From a virus, in IMG/VR virus record IMGVR_UViG_3300026132_000002, positions 1-64,000 of that record: 64,000 nt of DNA, one strand, 5' to 3'. Each line of letters starts with the position of its first letter. Position 1 is the stretch's first letter. The notes below the pieces were generated by a model, which saw nothing but the letters and a program-made list of their open reading frames with translations, was not told where the DNA came from and searched no databases. This document shows, piece by piece, positions 34,462-42,772 of the stretch. The translations under genes were made by a program, and so were the position numbers.

Positions 34462-35430
34462 TTAGAGTCCTTCGATAAAGGGTGAAGTCACCATGTTGAC
34501 AATGCGTTTCAAGTGATCCCTGTATTCCGCGTCAAACTGGCTGATGAAGCCAGCATACGGACCATTGGGATTGAAGCGAGTTTCCTGCCTTACCCCATCG
34601 CTCATGGACATAAGGGCAGTAGCACCTTGGTTAATCCCAATCTGCATGGTGGAGAGAACACGTACAGCGGCTTTGGCTAATACGCAATTACGTACAAATG
34701 ACCAGCGTCCTGCGTAATCCCACGGTGCCAGTCCTGCGGTATACTGGATATGAATAGCCCCCGGCACGGAACTGGAAGGTCCCAATACAGCCAACTGCAA
34801 TGCGAACAGGGGCAACATCATGATGTTCTCGGACGGTACGATGCGGATCAAGCCGTAGTCCTGATCTTCTACATACCATGAAGAAGGAACGACATAGAAC
34901 TCTTCCAGCAACGGGTAGATATAGGCCATAGACTTAAGAGCCGTCCAGTCGCTCTCAGCTTCTCCTATGATAGCTTGACTGTAGTCACGTAGAGGCTTAT
35001 GCCTAAGCTGCATGTACCCCCACCCATTTTCAATGAAGCGGTCATAGTAGAAATCGTACCCGGCTTCATGGATATCGTAGTCCTGTCCCATTCTCTGGCC
35101 ACCGGACATAAGATGACCTGCCGGAATATGGGCGGCTCGCCACGCGTCTAAACGAATTTCAGGAGGGGCAGCAACCCATGTCGGGGAAAGAAGAAGTCCG
35201 GTATCAACTTCGATACTATCTTCCGCCCACCTAATCCAGTTCAGGAGGGTGCTGTCGGGCACCGGAAGAACATTACTCCCCGCACCTGTTTGGATAGGCA
35301 CTCCCACATAATCCTTCAGGTCTTGAACCGTCACACCTGACTTCGTTACAGACCCATTGTAAAAGCCTGTAACAGTAGGTGTTGTACCCGTGGTGTCCCA
35401 AGACCACAGGGCGCTAGGGGTTACATTCAT
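34462..35430 (-). CDS. Head-tail connector/adaptor-like protein
   Basis: 322-aa protein with LLNWIRWAEDSIEVDTGLLL near residue 65, typical of the alpha-helical head completion/adaptor proteins that stack under the portal, and an IHIQYTAGLAP then W/F-rich C-terminal region. It is encoded between capsid-side genes and neck genes. Family name not certain. Confidence 0.6.
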   Translation of the reverse strand: MNVTPSALWSWDTTGTTPTVTGFYNGSVTKSGVTVQDLKDYVGVPIQTGAGSNVLPVPDSTLLNWIRWAEDSIEVDTGLLLSPTWVAAPPEIRLDAWRAAHIPAGHLMSGGQRMGQDYDIHEAGYDFYYDRFIENGWGYMQLRHKPLRDYSQAIIGEAESDWTALKSMAYIYPLLEEFYVVPSSWYVEDQDYGLIRIVPSENIMMLPLFALQLAVLGPSSSVPGAIHIQYTAGLAPWDYAGRWSFVRNCVLAKAAVRVLSTMQIGINQGATALMSMSDGVRQETRFNPNGPYAGFISQFDAEYRDHLKRIVNMVTSPFIEGL

Positions 35431-35452
35431 AGGTTAGACCAGAAAGTGGGGA

Positions 35453-35776
35453 TTAAGACTTCTTCGTAGAACTCTTTCTGGAACGCTTGCGCGCAGTTTT
35501 GGGTTTGGGCTTTTCTTCTTCCAAAACTTCTTCTTTCATAGGAGCTTCGGTCTTGACCTTCACTTCTCCTACAGGAGCACCAAACACTTCCGATTCTACT
35601 TGCTTACTGCGGGAAAGAGCCTCTACGTCTCCATACGGTTCAACGGCAATATACTGACCTTCTTTAGGGTTCCAGCGAAACTCAGTACCGTGGAAGCGTA
35701 CAAAACGACGCCCTTTGTGATAACGCCATACGTTATGCAGAGGGGAGCCTTTGGAGATTCGAAATTCTACTTGCAC
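35453..35776 (-). CDS. Hypothetical protein with Lys/Arg-rich tail
   Basis: Unrecognised 107-aa protein starting with GTG. The N-terminal half is compact and basic-aromatic (VWRYHKGRRFVRFHGTEFRW); the C-terminal 40 residues are Lys/Glu-rich, ending KTARKRSRKSSTKKS. Such tails can bind DNA or other virion proteins. It lies between a terminator and the connector gene, so it may be the first gene of a new transcript. Confidence 0.5.
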   Translation of the reverse strand: MQVEFRISKGSPLHNVWRYHKGRRFVRFHGTEFRWNPKEGQYIAVEPYGDVEALSRSKQVESEVFGAPVGEVKVKTEAPMKEEVLEEEKPKPKTARKRSRKSSTKKS

Positions 35777-35836
35777 GTTATGAGTCTTCCAGAAACAAGT
35801 TCTACGTTCAATTCTAGCCCTATCCTAAGCAGTGGT

Positions 35837-35873
35837 AAAAAACACGCCCCGTTGGGAGGGGCAACGAGGCGTG
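35837..35873 (-). terminator. Rho-independent terminator
   Basis: On the minus strand a 12-bp stem (35843-35854 with 35862-35873, one mismatch) is followed by six T (35837-35842). It lies 44 bases after the stop of the gene ending at 35917, separating that group from the gene at 35453. Confidence 0.8.
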
Positions 35874-35916
35874 GCACCCATCTTTTCTTGTTCAGGTGCA
35901 GTTTCAGTATAAAGGC

Positions 35917-36192
35917 TTAACGGTTCATGATAAAGATATCGAACGACCGTTCATCCGTACGCCCTGCTGTAGTAACAATCTTGCATCGAACATGATAGGT
36001 GCTACCCAAGGAACCACCGGACAACCAGATAGTGGCTGAAGTCTGATTGTTGGAAGTTCTCTGGGTAGTAAGCCCTTTGGGCACACTCCAAGTCACCGAA
36101 CCTGATTTACTGGAAATCGTGTCGGTGCCAAGCCATTTAGACCAATCGATCTTGTAATCTAAGATTGCGGAGGGGTCTTTCGGGTAAGCCAT
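35917..36192 (-). CDS. Small Ig-like head protein
   Basis: 91-aa beta-rich protein of a pattern I recognise from phages: DPSAILDYKIDWSKWLGTDT near the start, a WSVPKGL and IWLSGGSLGSTYHVRC strands, then TTAGRTDERSF. It looks like a small Ig-like domain of a head-decorating or fibre-attached protein. Its start overlaps the LamG-protein stop (TGATG). A terminator lies 44 bases downstream. Confidence 0.6.
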   Translation of the reverse strand: MAYPKDPSAILDYKIDWSKWLGTDTISSKSGSVTWSVPKGLTTQRTSNNQTSATIWLSGGSLGSTYHVRCKIVTTAGRTDERSFDIFIMNR

Positions 36193-37325
36193 CAGTTAGT
36201 AGGAGCTACAACTATGGTTCTATTATCCACTTCTACCTTAACAACCCTAGAAAGAGGGGTCTGTAGTGCTACCGGAAGGGAATAATAGAAAGTGGCGGAC
36301 AAGCTTATAGAACGTCCTGTTGAAGTAGAGGCAGATAGCGGAGTTCCGGGTGCAGTATAGGTAGGAGTTGCTGCTAATTGATAGGAGCGTCCTGTTGAAG
36401 TAGAAACTTGAATCGGCTGATTAGCAGGTGCAGTATAGGTAGGAGTTGCTGCTAATTGATAGGAGCGTCCTGTTGAAGTAGAAACTTGAATCGGCTGATT
36501 AGCAGGTGCAGTATAGGTAGGGGTAACAAGTAACCCTAAAATACGCCCCATAGTGGCAGATAAGTTTAGCGTGGGTGATGTATAGGTAGCAGTGGCTGAT
36601 ACTCCTCGGGTGAAGGCAATTGATCCCGAGGCAATAGGAGTAGTGCTTCCTCCAGTAGCGGTTCCTGCATTGTAATGGTTTTGTATTTGAGTAGCGGTAA
36701 GAATGCTATTCCAGACTGCGACTGCCTGAAATGCACCCGCTGAATAGCTATCTACTGTATTAGTGGAAAACCATGCAACACGGGCACCAATTGCTGCTTC
36801 GTAACCCGTGGTAGGTAGAGTTAAGCTGCCAATTGCTCCGGTCGTATCGAGAACGCCATCGATATAAATCTCAGCATTCCCTCCACCGACAACAGTAATT
36901 GCTATGAAATGATCACCATCTGTAAGATAATTAGAACTACCAACGGATGTACCAGCTTCTGAGTTGTGCAAAGCAGGTGCTCCAGCGCCAAAATTGATTT
37001 GGAACTTAGGAGAGCCTGAACTTTGATCACCAACCGAAAAAGCGGTACCTGCCTCTCTGGGCTGATTTAGCCACAATTCAATTGTAAAGCCTGCAGGATC
37101 AAACAGAATACCGTCACAGGGTTCGTCGGTGTAACCTGTTGTTCCGTCAAACTGTCCTGCTACTGAGTCACTAGTGATAACGGAGGGCGACCCAATAGTC
37201 ACCCCTCCGTTAATTGTCATACCTGTACCGTTTCCGGCAGCGTCGGGAATAACACCACCAGACTGCGATTCCATCATCCATAGGCGCAGGGGATTATCCG
37301 CAAGAATGGTGGACTGGTAACTCAT
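36192..37325 (-). CDS. LamG-like surface protein with tandem repeats
   Basis: 377-aa protein. The N-terminal 220 residues are a laminin-G/concanavalin-like domain (ADNPLRLWMMES, FDGTTGYTDEP, FTIELWLNQP, AEIYIDGVLD), a common carbohydrate-binding fold on phage heads and tails. The C-terminal part carries repeated units containing STSTGRSYQLAA and TPTYTAPANQ, including two identical 26-residue copies. Likely a capsid or tail decoration protein; repeat number may vary by recombination. Confidence 0.65.
   Translation of the reverse strand: MSYQSTILADNPLRLWMMESQSGGVIPDAAGNGTGMTINGGVTIGSPSVITSDSVAGQFDGTTGYTDEPCDGILFDPAGFTIELWLNQPREAGTAFSVGDQSSGSPKFQINFGAGAPALHNSEAGTSVGSSNYLTDGDHFIAITVVGGGNAEIYIDGVLDTTGAIGSLTLPTTGYEAAIGARVAWFSTNTVDSYSAGAFQAVAVWNSILTATQIQNHYNAGTATGGSTTPIASGSIAFTRGVSATATYTSPTLNLSATMGRILGLLVTPTYTAPANQPIQVSTSTGRSYQLAATPTYTAPANQPIQVSTSTGRSYQLAATPTYTAPGTPLSASTSTGRSISLSATFYYSLPVALQTPLSRVVKVEVDNRTIVVAPTN
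36361..36516. repeat. Exact 78-bp tandem duplication
   Basis: Bases 36361-36438 and 36439-36516 are identical 78-bp copies encoding 26 residues each within the LamG-like protein gene. Diverged partial copies flank them. The reading frame is kept, so copy number can change without disrupting the protein. Confidence 0.95.
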
Positions 37326-39046
37326 TATTTCACTACCAGAACTTGCGCCTTACCCCACAGGTTCTTGCTGGCGTTACTGGCAGAATCCAAGCATGTCACC
37401 TTGACAGCATGAGGTCCGGTTGCCAAAGCAGCCGTGTTATAGGTAATGCTGTAAGGAGAGGTCGTGACAGCCGATTTTACATTAGTGCCATCAATGCTCC
37501 ACTGGCAAGAAGAAACACCTTCGTTATCCCAAGCATGCGCGCTAAAGGTTTCTACACCTGTCATTGTGGCTGCTTGGGCAGGAGCTACCACGGAAGCCTC
37601 GGGAGGAGTTACGTCCGGAGGCGGGTGGGCAAACTGCCCCACCGGAATCTTGATCAGGATTTCCTGACAGTTGCTGGTGGAATCCAGATTGACAGTCATG
37701 GCAATGTAATGGCCCGTAAAATCAATGTTGGCCCATGCCAGATTGTCATAAGTTGTTCCACCACAACCGCCCGTGGAAATATCATTGGTCATCGTGGGAG
37801 CAATGATAAGGCTCTTGTGATTGGAAGGATCAACAGAGGGCTGGAAAGGGGAACAGTAAACTACATAGCCCCAATTTCGATATTGGGTAGCGTTATAATC
37901 ATGCGCAGTAGAATCGCAAGCGTACTGCCAGCTAAGGGGACGCTCGGACAAAGGCTTTGCATTTGACCACATCGGATGTTCAGGAGCACCGGGGTCAGAA
38001 GCCCAAGGAATAGAGAAGAGCCAAAAGTTGCTATTGGTTCCTAAAGGATCAGATAGATCATAGACTTTGTTTCCGGACCCCTTAAAGGAGGTTGCATCCG
38101 GATCATTGATAATTGCCCAACCATATCCCATAGCAGTATGGCCTTGGGCACCATCAAATGTACTCACATTGTAAATCCTACCCTTTTCATCCAAGTCAGC
38201 AATCATGGAATCATACGGCAGCGAAGATGCTTGATCGTTGATATACATATAACGACCATCAGCACTAGGCTGGCACTTATGGATAGGAGGTTCGCTAACA
38301 AGAGAATTAGGGAACCAAGACCACACGCCGGTTTGCATGTTGTAAACTACACACCCGTTAGCAACATAGGGAGTCCCTGTTGTCTCGTCCACACAGGCCA
38401 CGATAGTGTCATTCATCGTGTAATTGCACTGGTAGATGTAGTTTCCATGCGCCGGATAGCCGGACCATGAAGTTAAATCCATGACAGTAGTGGTAGTGCC
38501 GGTGACTACGTTGTAGCGGATGATCCCATTTGCTGAGGCATTACGCATATAGATGGAATCCGGATGCATGTAACTCCAGAACCATGTCTCTGTACTCTGG
38601 GGGATCGAGCCATTCATGATCAACCCAACACGGCTCATAGTTCCCTTGTCCTTGTCGTATTTGTACAAGGTGGCACTCATGCCGGTGCCTCCACTGAGGT
38701 TCCCCAACATCCCTACATAGATATACATATAGGGTAGTCCGGTGCTGTTGGACATAACCTGCCAGTAATTGGCCCCAATATGCTCCACACACGGGTTGGA
38801 GAAACCCGCAGCGGTGCAATCAGAAGGGAGGGTAATACGCACCCCTTCTGAATTATACGGGGAGGGAAAAGTGAAATGAGTACGTGTGGAAGGCATGAAT
38901 GCGGCAATGTCCGTACTGGTGTACGGAGCCATTTCCGGACTCATCGACGCGTCGTTCTTCCAGAATCCACCGGGAGGGTAAGCAGCCAAGGACAAATGTG
39001 CCACAAATAGCGTGGCACACGCAAGCAAAACGCGCCCCAATTTCAT
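37325..39046 (-). CDS. Secreted-type protein with signal peptide and Ig-like domain
   Basis: 573-aa protein beginning with a clear cleavable signal peptide (KLGRVLLACATLFVAHLSLA then AYP). The body (30-450) has propeller-like strand repeats with many paired Cys (e.g. NGCVVYNMQTG, CGGTTYDNLAWANIDF), consistent with disulfides in the periplasm or outside. The C-terminal 90 residues are an Ig-like domain (PPEASVVAPAQAATMTG). A signal peptide on a product encoded among capsid genes is unusual; it may be exported to act on the host envelope or secreted from infected cells. No catalytic motif recognised. Confidence 0.65.
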   Translation of the reverse strand: MKLGRVLLACATLFVAHLSLAAYPPGGFWKNDASMSPEMAPYTSTDIAAFMPSTRTHFTFPSPYNSEGVRITLPSDCTAAGFSNPCVEHIGANYWQVMSNSTGLPYMYIYVGMLGNLSGGTGMSATLYKYDKDKGTMSRVGLIMNGSIPQSTETWFWSYMHPDSIYMRNASANGIIRYNVVTGTTTTVMDLTSWSGYPAHGNYIYQCNYTMNDTIVACVDETTGTPYVANGCVVYNMQTGVWSWFPNSLVSEPPIHKCQPSADGRYMYINDQASSLPYDSMIADLDEKGRIYNVSTFDGAQGHTAMGYGWAIINDPDATSFKGSGNKVYDLSDPLGTNSNFWLFSIPWASDPGAPEHPMWSNAKPLSERPLSWQYACDSTAHDYNATQYRNWGYVVYCSPFQPSVDPSNHKSLIIAPTMTNDISTGGCGGTTYDNLAWANIDFTGHYIAMTVNLDSTSNCQEILIKIPVGQFAHPPPDVTPPEASVVAPAQAATMTGVETFSAHAWDNEGVSSCQWSIDGTNVKSAVTTSPYSITYNTAALATGPHAVKVTCLDSASNASKNLWGKAQVLVVK

Positions 39047-39061
39047 AGCACCCCCGGATGA

Positions 39062-39553
39062 TTAAGCAGTGGTAGCGGTAACAGAAGCTACAATATCAAG
39101 AACCCCACTTGCAGCGACTGTCTGGGCGGTTCCAAAGGCCGCTTCAGAATCCAACAAGCCGGAAGTACCAGAAGTTGCGCTCACCAAAGCGATACCTCCA
39201 ATCACTCCTGAAGAAGAGAAAGTGATTGACACAGGATTGTTGGTATTGGACTTAACGCCCCCCGATGCTGCAGCCCACGTTACGGCAGGACGATTACCGG
39301 AGTAGTTGGTGGCTTCTGTCCATCCAGAATGACTTGCCAACGTGTCGGCTGCAGCAAAAGTGGGAGTGCCACTTACGAGTGCTACATAAGCAGTAAATCC
39401 GGTGCCTCCATAAATAGAGTCCAGACCAGCATCCAGAGCAGCACTTGGTACGAGGTTCCCAATCTCTTCTCGCCAGAGTTCTGTGCCACCTTCACGGTAA
39501 ACTGCTTCGTAGTAAACACGCTTGGAGTGGGAGCCGAGGATATTGCTTTCCAT
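39062..39553 (-). CDS. Probable head-associated structural protein
   Basis: 163-aa beta-rich protein (LASHSGWTEATNYSG, VSITFSSSGVIGGIAL) of a kind often encoded near capsid genes. I chose ATG 39553 with GAGAGG just upstream; the longer TTG start would use that same site as codons. High Ser/Thr/Ala content. It may be a capsid decoration protein. Confidence 0.5.
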   Translation of the reverse strand: MESNILGSHSKRVYYEAVYREGGTELWREEIGNLVPSAALDAGLDSIYGGTGFTAYVALVSGTPTFAAADTLASHSGWTEATNYSGNRPAVTWAAASGGVKSNTNNPVSITFSSSGVIGGIALVSATSGTSGLLDSEAAFGTAQTVAASGVLDIVASVTATTA

Positions 39554-39569
39554 AATGCCTCTCAAAAGG

Positions 39570-39743
39570 TTAGGAGTTTTTGAAGATGTGGGATTGAATC
39601 AAATTTGCAGTATGAAAAGCTGCAAAAGCTCCCCCCGAAACCGAAGACCACACATCAGCGGAAATTTTATTTAATAGCAGCCCAATTGTGGAGGCAAGAA
39701 CTACCGTAATAGTGACCATGAATTTGCGACTAAACAACTTCAT
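39570..39743 (-). CDS. Small single-pass membrane protein
   Basis: 57-aa protein with the pattern LFSRKFMVTITVVLAST, one membrane helix, and AFAAFHTANLIQS after it. Small SRKF-type membrane proteins occur in phages and some are holin candidates. ATG 39743 is supported by GGAAG upstream, unlike the longer start at 39791. It sits between the capsid terminator and head protein genes, away from the main lysis cassette. Confidence 0.5.
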   Translation of the reverse strand: MKLFSRKFMVTITVVLASTIGLLLNKISADVWSSVSGGAFAAFHTANLIQSHIFKNS

Positions 39744-39822
39744 CAAGATCACTTCCTTGATGTTCTTCGGTGTGTAGTTCAAATCTTCCATAGCTATCTA
39801 TGATACGAAGATTGATCCCATA

Positions 39823-39850
39823 AAAGAAAAGCCCCACCGAAGTGGGGCTA
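39823..39850 (-). terminator. Strong terminator after capsid gene
   Basis: Minus-strand stem of 7-8 bp (39831-39837 with 42-48 of the same block, i.e. 39842-39848) closed by a UUCG tetraloop in RNA, followed by TTTTCTTTT. It lies 27 bases after the capsid stop and would limit read-through from the highly expressed capsid gene. Confidence 0.9.
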
Positions 39851-39876
39851 GAAGAAGGAGCAGGAGGATTATATTA

Positions 39877-41601
39877 TTAGTTGGTGGAGGTGGGGTCGAA
39901 ACCAGCCTCGGGCAACACGATGTTGTGGATCAGTCCGTGGAACTTCGGAATCCGAAGCCGGAGGGCACCGATCATGGCAACGGCCCAAGGAGAGTACAGG
40001 TTCTGAGCGAACAGTTCAATCCGGCTCAGCGGGAGCAGCATCCGGTAGTCAATGGCACCGTCCTGTTCGTCCATGTCGAGCAGGTAGATGGTCTCGGAAC
40101 CGGGGATGTGCGTGTTGAGGTCCGTGAACGTTACGTTATTGGAACCGTTGGCAGCGACACTACCGATGTAGCGGAACTTGCCCGGGGTAGCCGACGTAGC
40201 CGTGGTGTCACCAAGACCCGTGCGGAACACACGGAACACGGAGGCGTCAGCGGCACCCGGAGGTGCAATCGTCAGCGTTACGGAGTCACCTGCAGCAACC
40301 GTGGCACTGCTGCTTACGGTCAGCGTGGACTCGTTCATGTTCGCATCGCAAGAAGCGACAGCGTACACGTAGCTACCTGCGTAGGTAGTGTCGAACGCGG
40401 AGCCAGTAGCACCCGTATTAACCGCCGGAGTTACCGTAGCCGGGGGGGTAGGGCTAGTGGCAGTGGCCTTGGAAACACCATTGTCATTGGTGATGGCGGC
40501 TACCGGGATATCACGTGCCGTGATCAGCAAGTCCAGCGGGAACTGAATCTCACCGAAGCGCGTACGCATACCCTGCAGATCACCATTCACTTCAATAGGC
40601 TCACGCATGGAACGCGTAAGCTGGTTCACGATGTTGTTCAGGACACCTGTTACGAGACTCTGCATTCCTGCCAGAGTGTTAGGCGTCATGAGCGCGTGGG
40701 TGGTGTAACCGAAGTTGGCGTAACTCGTCAACTGAGAAGCGCCCTCATAAATGAGGTTATACAACGCCTGTTCACGGGACCAAGAATTGGTCGTGCCTAC
40801 GGAGTTGTAGTAGTCTTCAAAGTCGTAACGATGGTTCGTGTCATTCGGGATGAGCGTGTCCAGACCGTCAAACTGGTTGGGGTACAGGCTCGCATCACCG
40901 TGGTACAGGGTCCAGTTAGCAGTGCTCAGGATTCCGAGCGATGCGTTCATGGTCTCCTGTTCACCAATGTTGGTGAAGGAGTTCTGTGCAGCCAATGCAG
41001 TGGTGATGGCACGTCCGTCAACCATCAGCTTGAGGATGACGTTCTTCAACTCGTAATCACCGGCATTGGTGTTGAGCGATCCCGTGCCTACAGAGTTGTA
41101 GGACGAGAAGGCAGCACCCGGAGGGGGAGCGCCGGTGTCGAGAACATACGGCCAGTAATCCACGATCTGGTTGGCCATAGTCTTGTCGAGAATCTGGTAC
41201 AGCGTGAACGAAGAAGGCCGGATCGTGCCACGGGCTACCTGTGTGTCAAGCGACACATAGCCGAGGGTCTGACCACCCGTGATCTGGGTGAAGTCCGTGA
41301 GTGTGCCTACGTCCAGTTCAGCCTTGGTAAGCTCACCGCTCTTCTCCACGGGGAAGTTCGGGAAGAACTTGGTGGAACGTGTAGCTTTGCGAAGCTCACG
41401 TGCGCGCCAACGAAGAGGTTCAAGGCTCTTCTCAACGATGGCAGTAGCGGCGTGATTCTCCGTAGGGTCACGATCCTCACCAAGACTGGATGCAAGGTTC
41501 ACCATCGCATCAGTGAAACGCTGTTCACCATAAGGCGAGGTCTGCGCTACGACGTGGCGCACAGCCTTCTGGAGGTGGAAATGCTGCTTTGTGTCAGCCA
41601 T
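39877..41601 (-). CDS. Major capsid protein with Ig/fn3-like insertion
   Basis: 574-aa protein identified by position (after scaffold-like and protease genes, before a strong terminator) and by fold-like sequence: an N-terminal basic region (VRHVVAQTSPYG), a central SWSREQALYNLIYEGASQL-type helix, and a C-terminal stretch with MLLPLSRIELFAQNLYSPWA. Between about 375 and 500 there is an inserted beta-sandwich with CDANMNESTLTV and VFRVFRTG strands, like the fn3/Ig insertions on capsids that bind glycans or stabilise shells. A long antisense ORF over this gene reflects codon bias. Confidence 0.75.
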   Translation of the reverse strand: MADTKQHFHLQKAVRHVVAQTSPYGEQRFTDAMVNLASSLGEDRDPTENHAATAIVEKSLEPLRWRARELRKATRSTKFFPNFPVEKSGELTKAELDVGTLTDFTQITGGQTLGYVSLDTQVARGTIRPSSFTLYQILDKTMANQIVDYWPYVLDTGAPPPGAAFSSYNSVGTGSLNTNAGDYELKNVILKLMVDGRAITTALAAQNSFTNIGEQETMNASLGILSTANWTLYHGDASLYPNQFDGLDTLIPNDTNHRYDFEDYYNSVGTTNSWSREQALYNLIYEGASQLTSYANFGYTTHALMTPNTLAGMQSLVTGVLNNIVNQLTRSMREPIEVNGDLQGMRTRFGEIQFPLDLLITARDIPVAAITNDNGVSKATATSPTPPATVTPAVNTGATGSAFDTTYAGSYVYAVASCDANMNESTLTVSSSATVAAGDSVTLTIAPPGAADASVFRVFRTGLGDTTATSATPGKFRYIGSVAANGSNNVTFTDLNTHIPGSETIYLLDMDEQDGAIDYRMLLPLSRIELFAQNLYSPWAVAMIGALRLRIPKFHGLIHNIVLPEAGFDPTSTN

Positions 41602-41615
41602 TGTTGTAATACCTC

Positions 41616-42653
41616 TTAGTTAGCAGAGTCGGAGACGAAGAGCTTACGCACTTCAGGCTTCTGAGCAGCAAGCTCTGCTTCGAAAGTAGACTTGGCAAGG
41701 TTGCCCTTTTCAACAGCCCGCCAGCGACTAATAAGACGACGTGCGGCAAAGGCACTGTCTTCCGTAATCTCACCCTTGGTCAGAGCCACTGTTACGCGCT
41801 CGGCGCAAGTAGCAACATCTTCGGGTGTGGTCTTCACGGAAGGCGGCTTAGGATTAGCCGAGGAAAGGTTCATCACCACTTCCTGAAGCTCGTTCAACCG
41901 AGTCTGAGCAGCGGTAAGCTGTGCTGCCAAGGCATCTGCCTTCTGCACGTCCTTCTTGTCCTCGTCATCGTCCTCGTCTTCATCCTTATCCTTGTCGGAA
42001 CCCTTGGCTCCGGGCTTATCGGAAAACTTTCCGGACGAATCATGGGAGTCGTTAGCCTTCTCCAAGTCAGCCTCAGCCTTCTGAACAGCTTCATAACGCT
42101 CGATGAGTTCATCGGAAACGTCGCCGTCCAACTGTGCCTTGTGGAACTCCAGCTTAGTGCGGGCGCGCTCAACGGCCAGTTCAGCCTTTTCAAGGTCGCC
42201 TTCTTCAGCAGTGCCTGCTTCGATAGCAGCTTCTACACGGCCTACATTACGAAGGGCCTTTTCCACTTCCTTGGCGGCGGCCTTTACCGGATCACCTGCC
42301 TTCTGGACGTGCGCCTTGACAAGAATGCCAACCGCATTACGAATCTCACCCAAGCTCTCTTCTACAGCGTCAACCTGAGACTTCATGGCCTCAAAACGCT
42401 TGTCAAAGAGCTTCGTGAAGAACTCCGCGTATTCCTTATGAATACCCTGCTGAGGCGCTTCCTGAGAATACTCTGCGTACATCTTGTCTACATTGCCACC
42501 GCGAGCACCCTCATCGGGGCCGGTCTTGATTTCGTCCTCCGGCGGGATATCATGAATGTTATCCCAAAGATCACGAATCTTCGGATCAGCCTTGCACAGG
42601 GCGTCAAACGCCTCGACAAATGCGCGGAGAGGGGTTTCCGTCTTGGTAGCCAT
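41616..42653 (-). CDS. Scaffold-like/head assembly protein
   Basis: 345-aa mostly helical, highly charged protein with long coiled-coil segments (about 75-200), an Asp/Glu-rich linker near 215-235 (KDKDEDEDDDEDKKDVQ), and a final folded C-terminus. Position between prohead protease and capsid matches scaffolding proteins. I chose ATG 42653 (AGAGGT 8 bases upstream) instead of the longer start. Confidence 0.6.
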   Translation of the reverse strand: MATKTETPLRAFVEAFDALCKADPKIRDLWDNIHDIPPEDEIKTGPDEGARGGNVDKMYAEYSQEAPQQGIHKEYAEFFTKLFDKRFEAMKSQVDAVEESLGEIRNAVGILVKAHVQKAGDPVKAAAKEVEKALRNVGRVEAAIEAGTAEEGDLEKAELAVERARTKLEFHKAQLDGDVSDELIERYEAVQKAEADLEKANDSHDSSGKFSDKPGAKGSDKDKDEDEDDDEDKKDVQKADALAAQLTAAQTRLNELQEVVMNLSSANPKPPSVKTTPEDVATCAERVTVALTKGEITEDSAFAARRLISRWRAVEKGNLAKSTFEAELAAQKPEVRKLFVSDSAN

Positions 42654-42751
42654 TAACCAATACCTCTTTTGATAAACAAACTCACAACCCCTAGCAGGGC
42701 TGTGAATAGATAAACTCATGCACAATCGTAAGGTATATGTATTACCTCACC

Positions 42752-42772
42752 AAAAATTACCGCATGCGGTTA
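42752..42772 (-). terminator. Weak terminator-like palindrome
   Basis: A self-complementary ACCGCATGCGGT (42759-42770) at the end of the protease gene is followed on the minus strand by a T run (42752-42756). Only about four pairs form a hairpin, so efficiency would be low; the stop codon lies inside it. Confidence 0.35.

Noticed and set aside
35906-35911. Promoter at TATACT upstream of the 107-aa gene
   Set aside because: The -35 is poor and a strong terminator lies directly downstream, so it would give only a short RNA.
39925-41619. 564-codon plus-strand ORF over the capsid gene
   Set aside because: Antisense to a clear capsid gene, Arg-rich with no domain pattern and no ribosome site; a codon-bias shadow.
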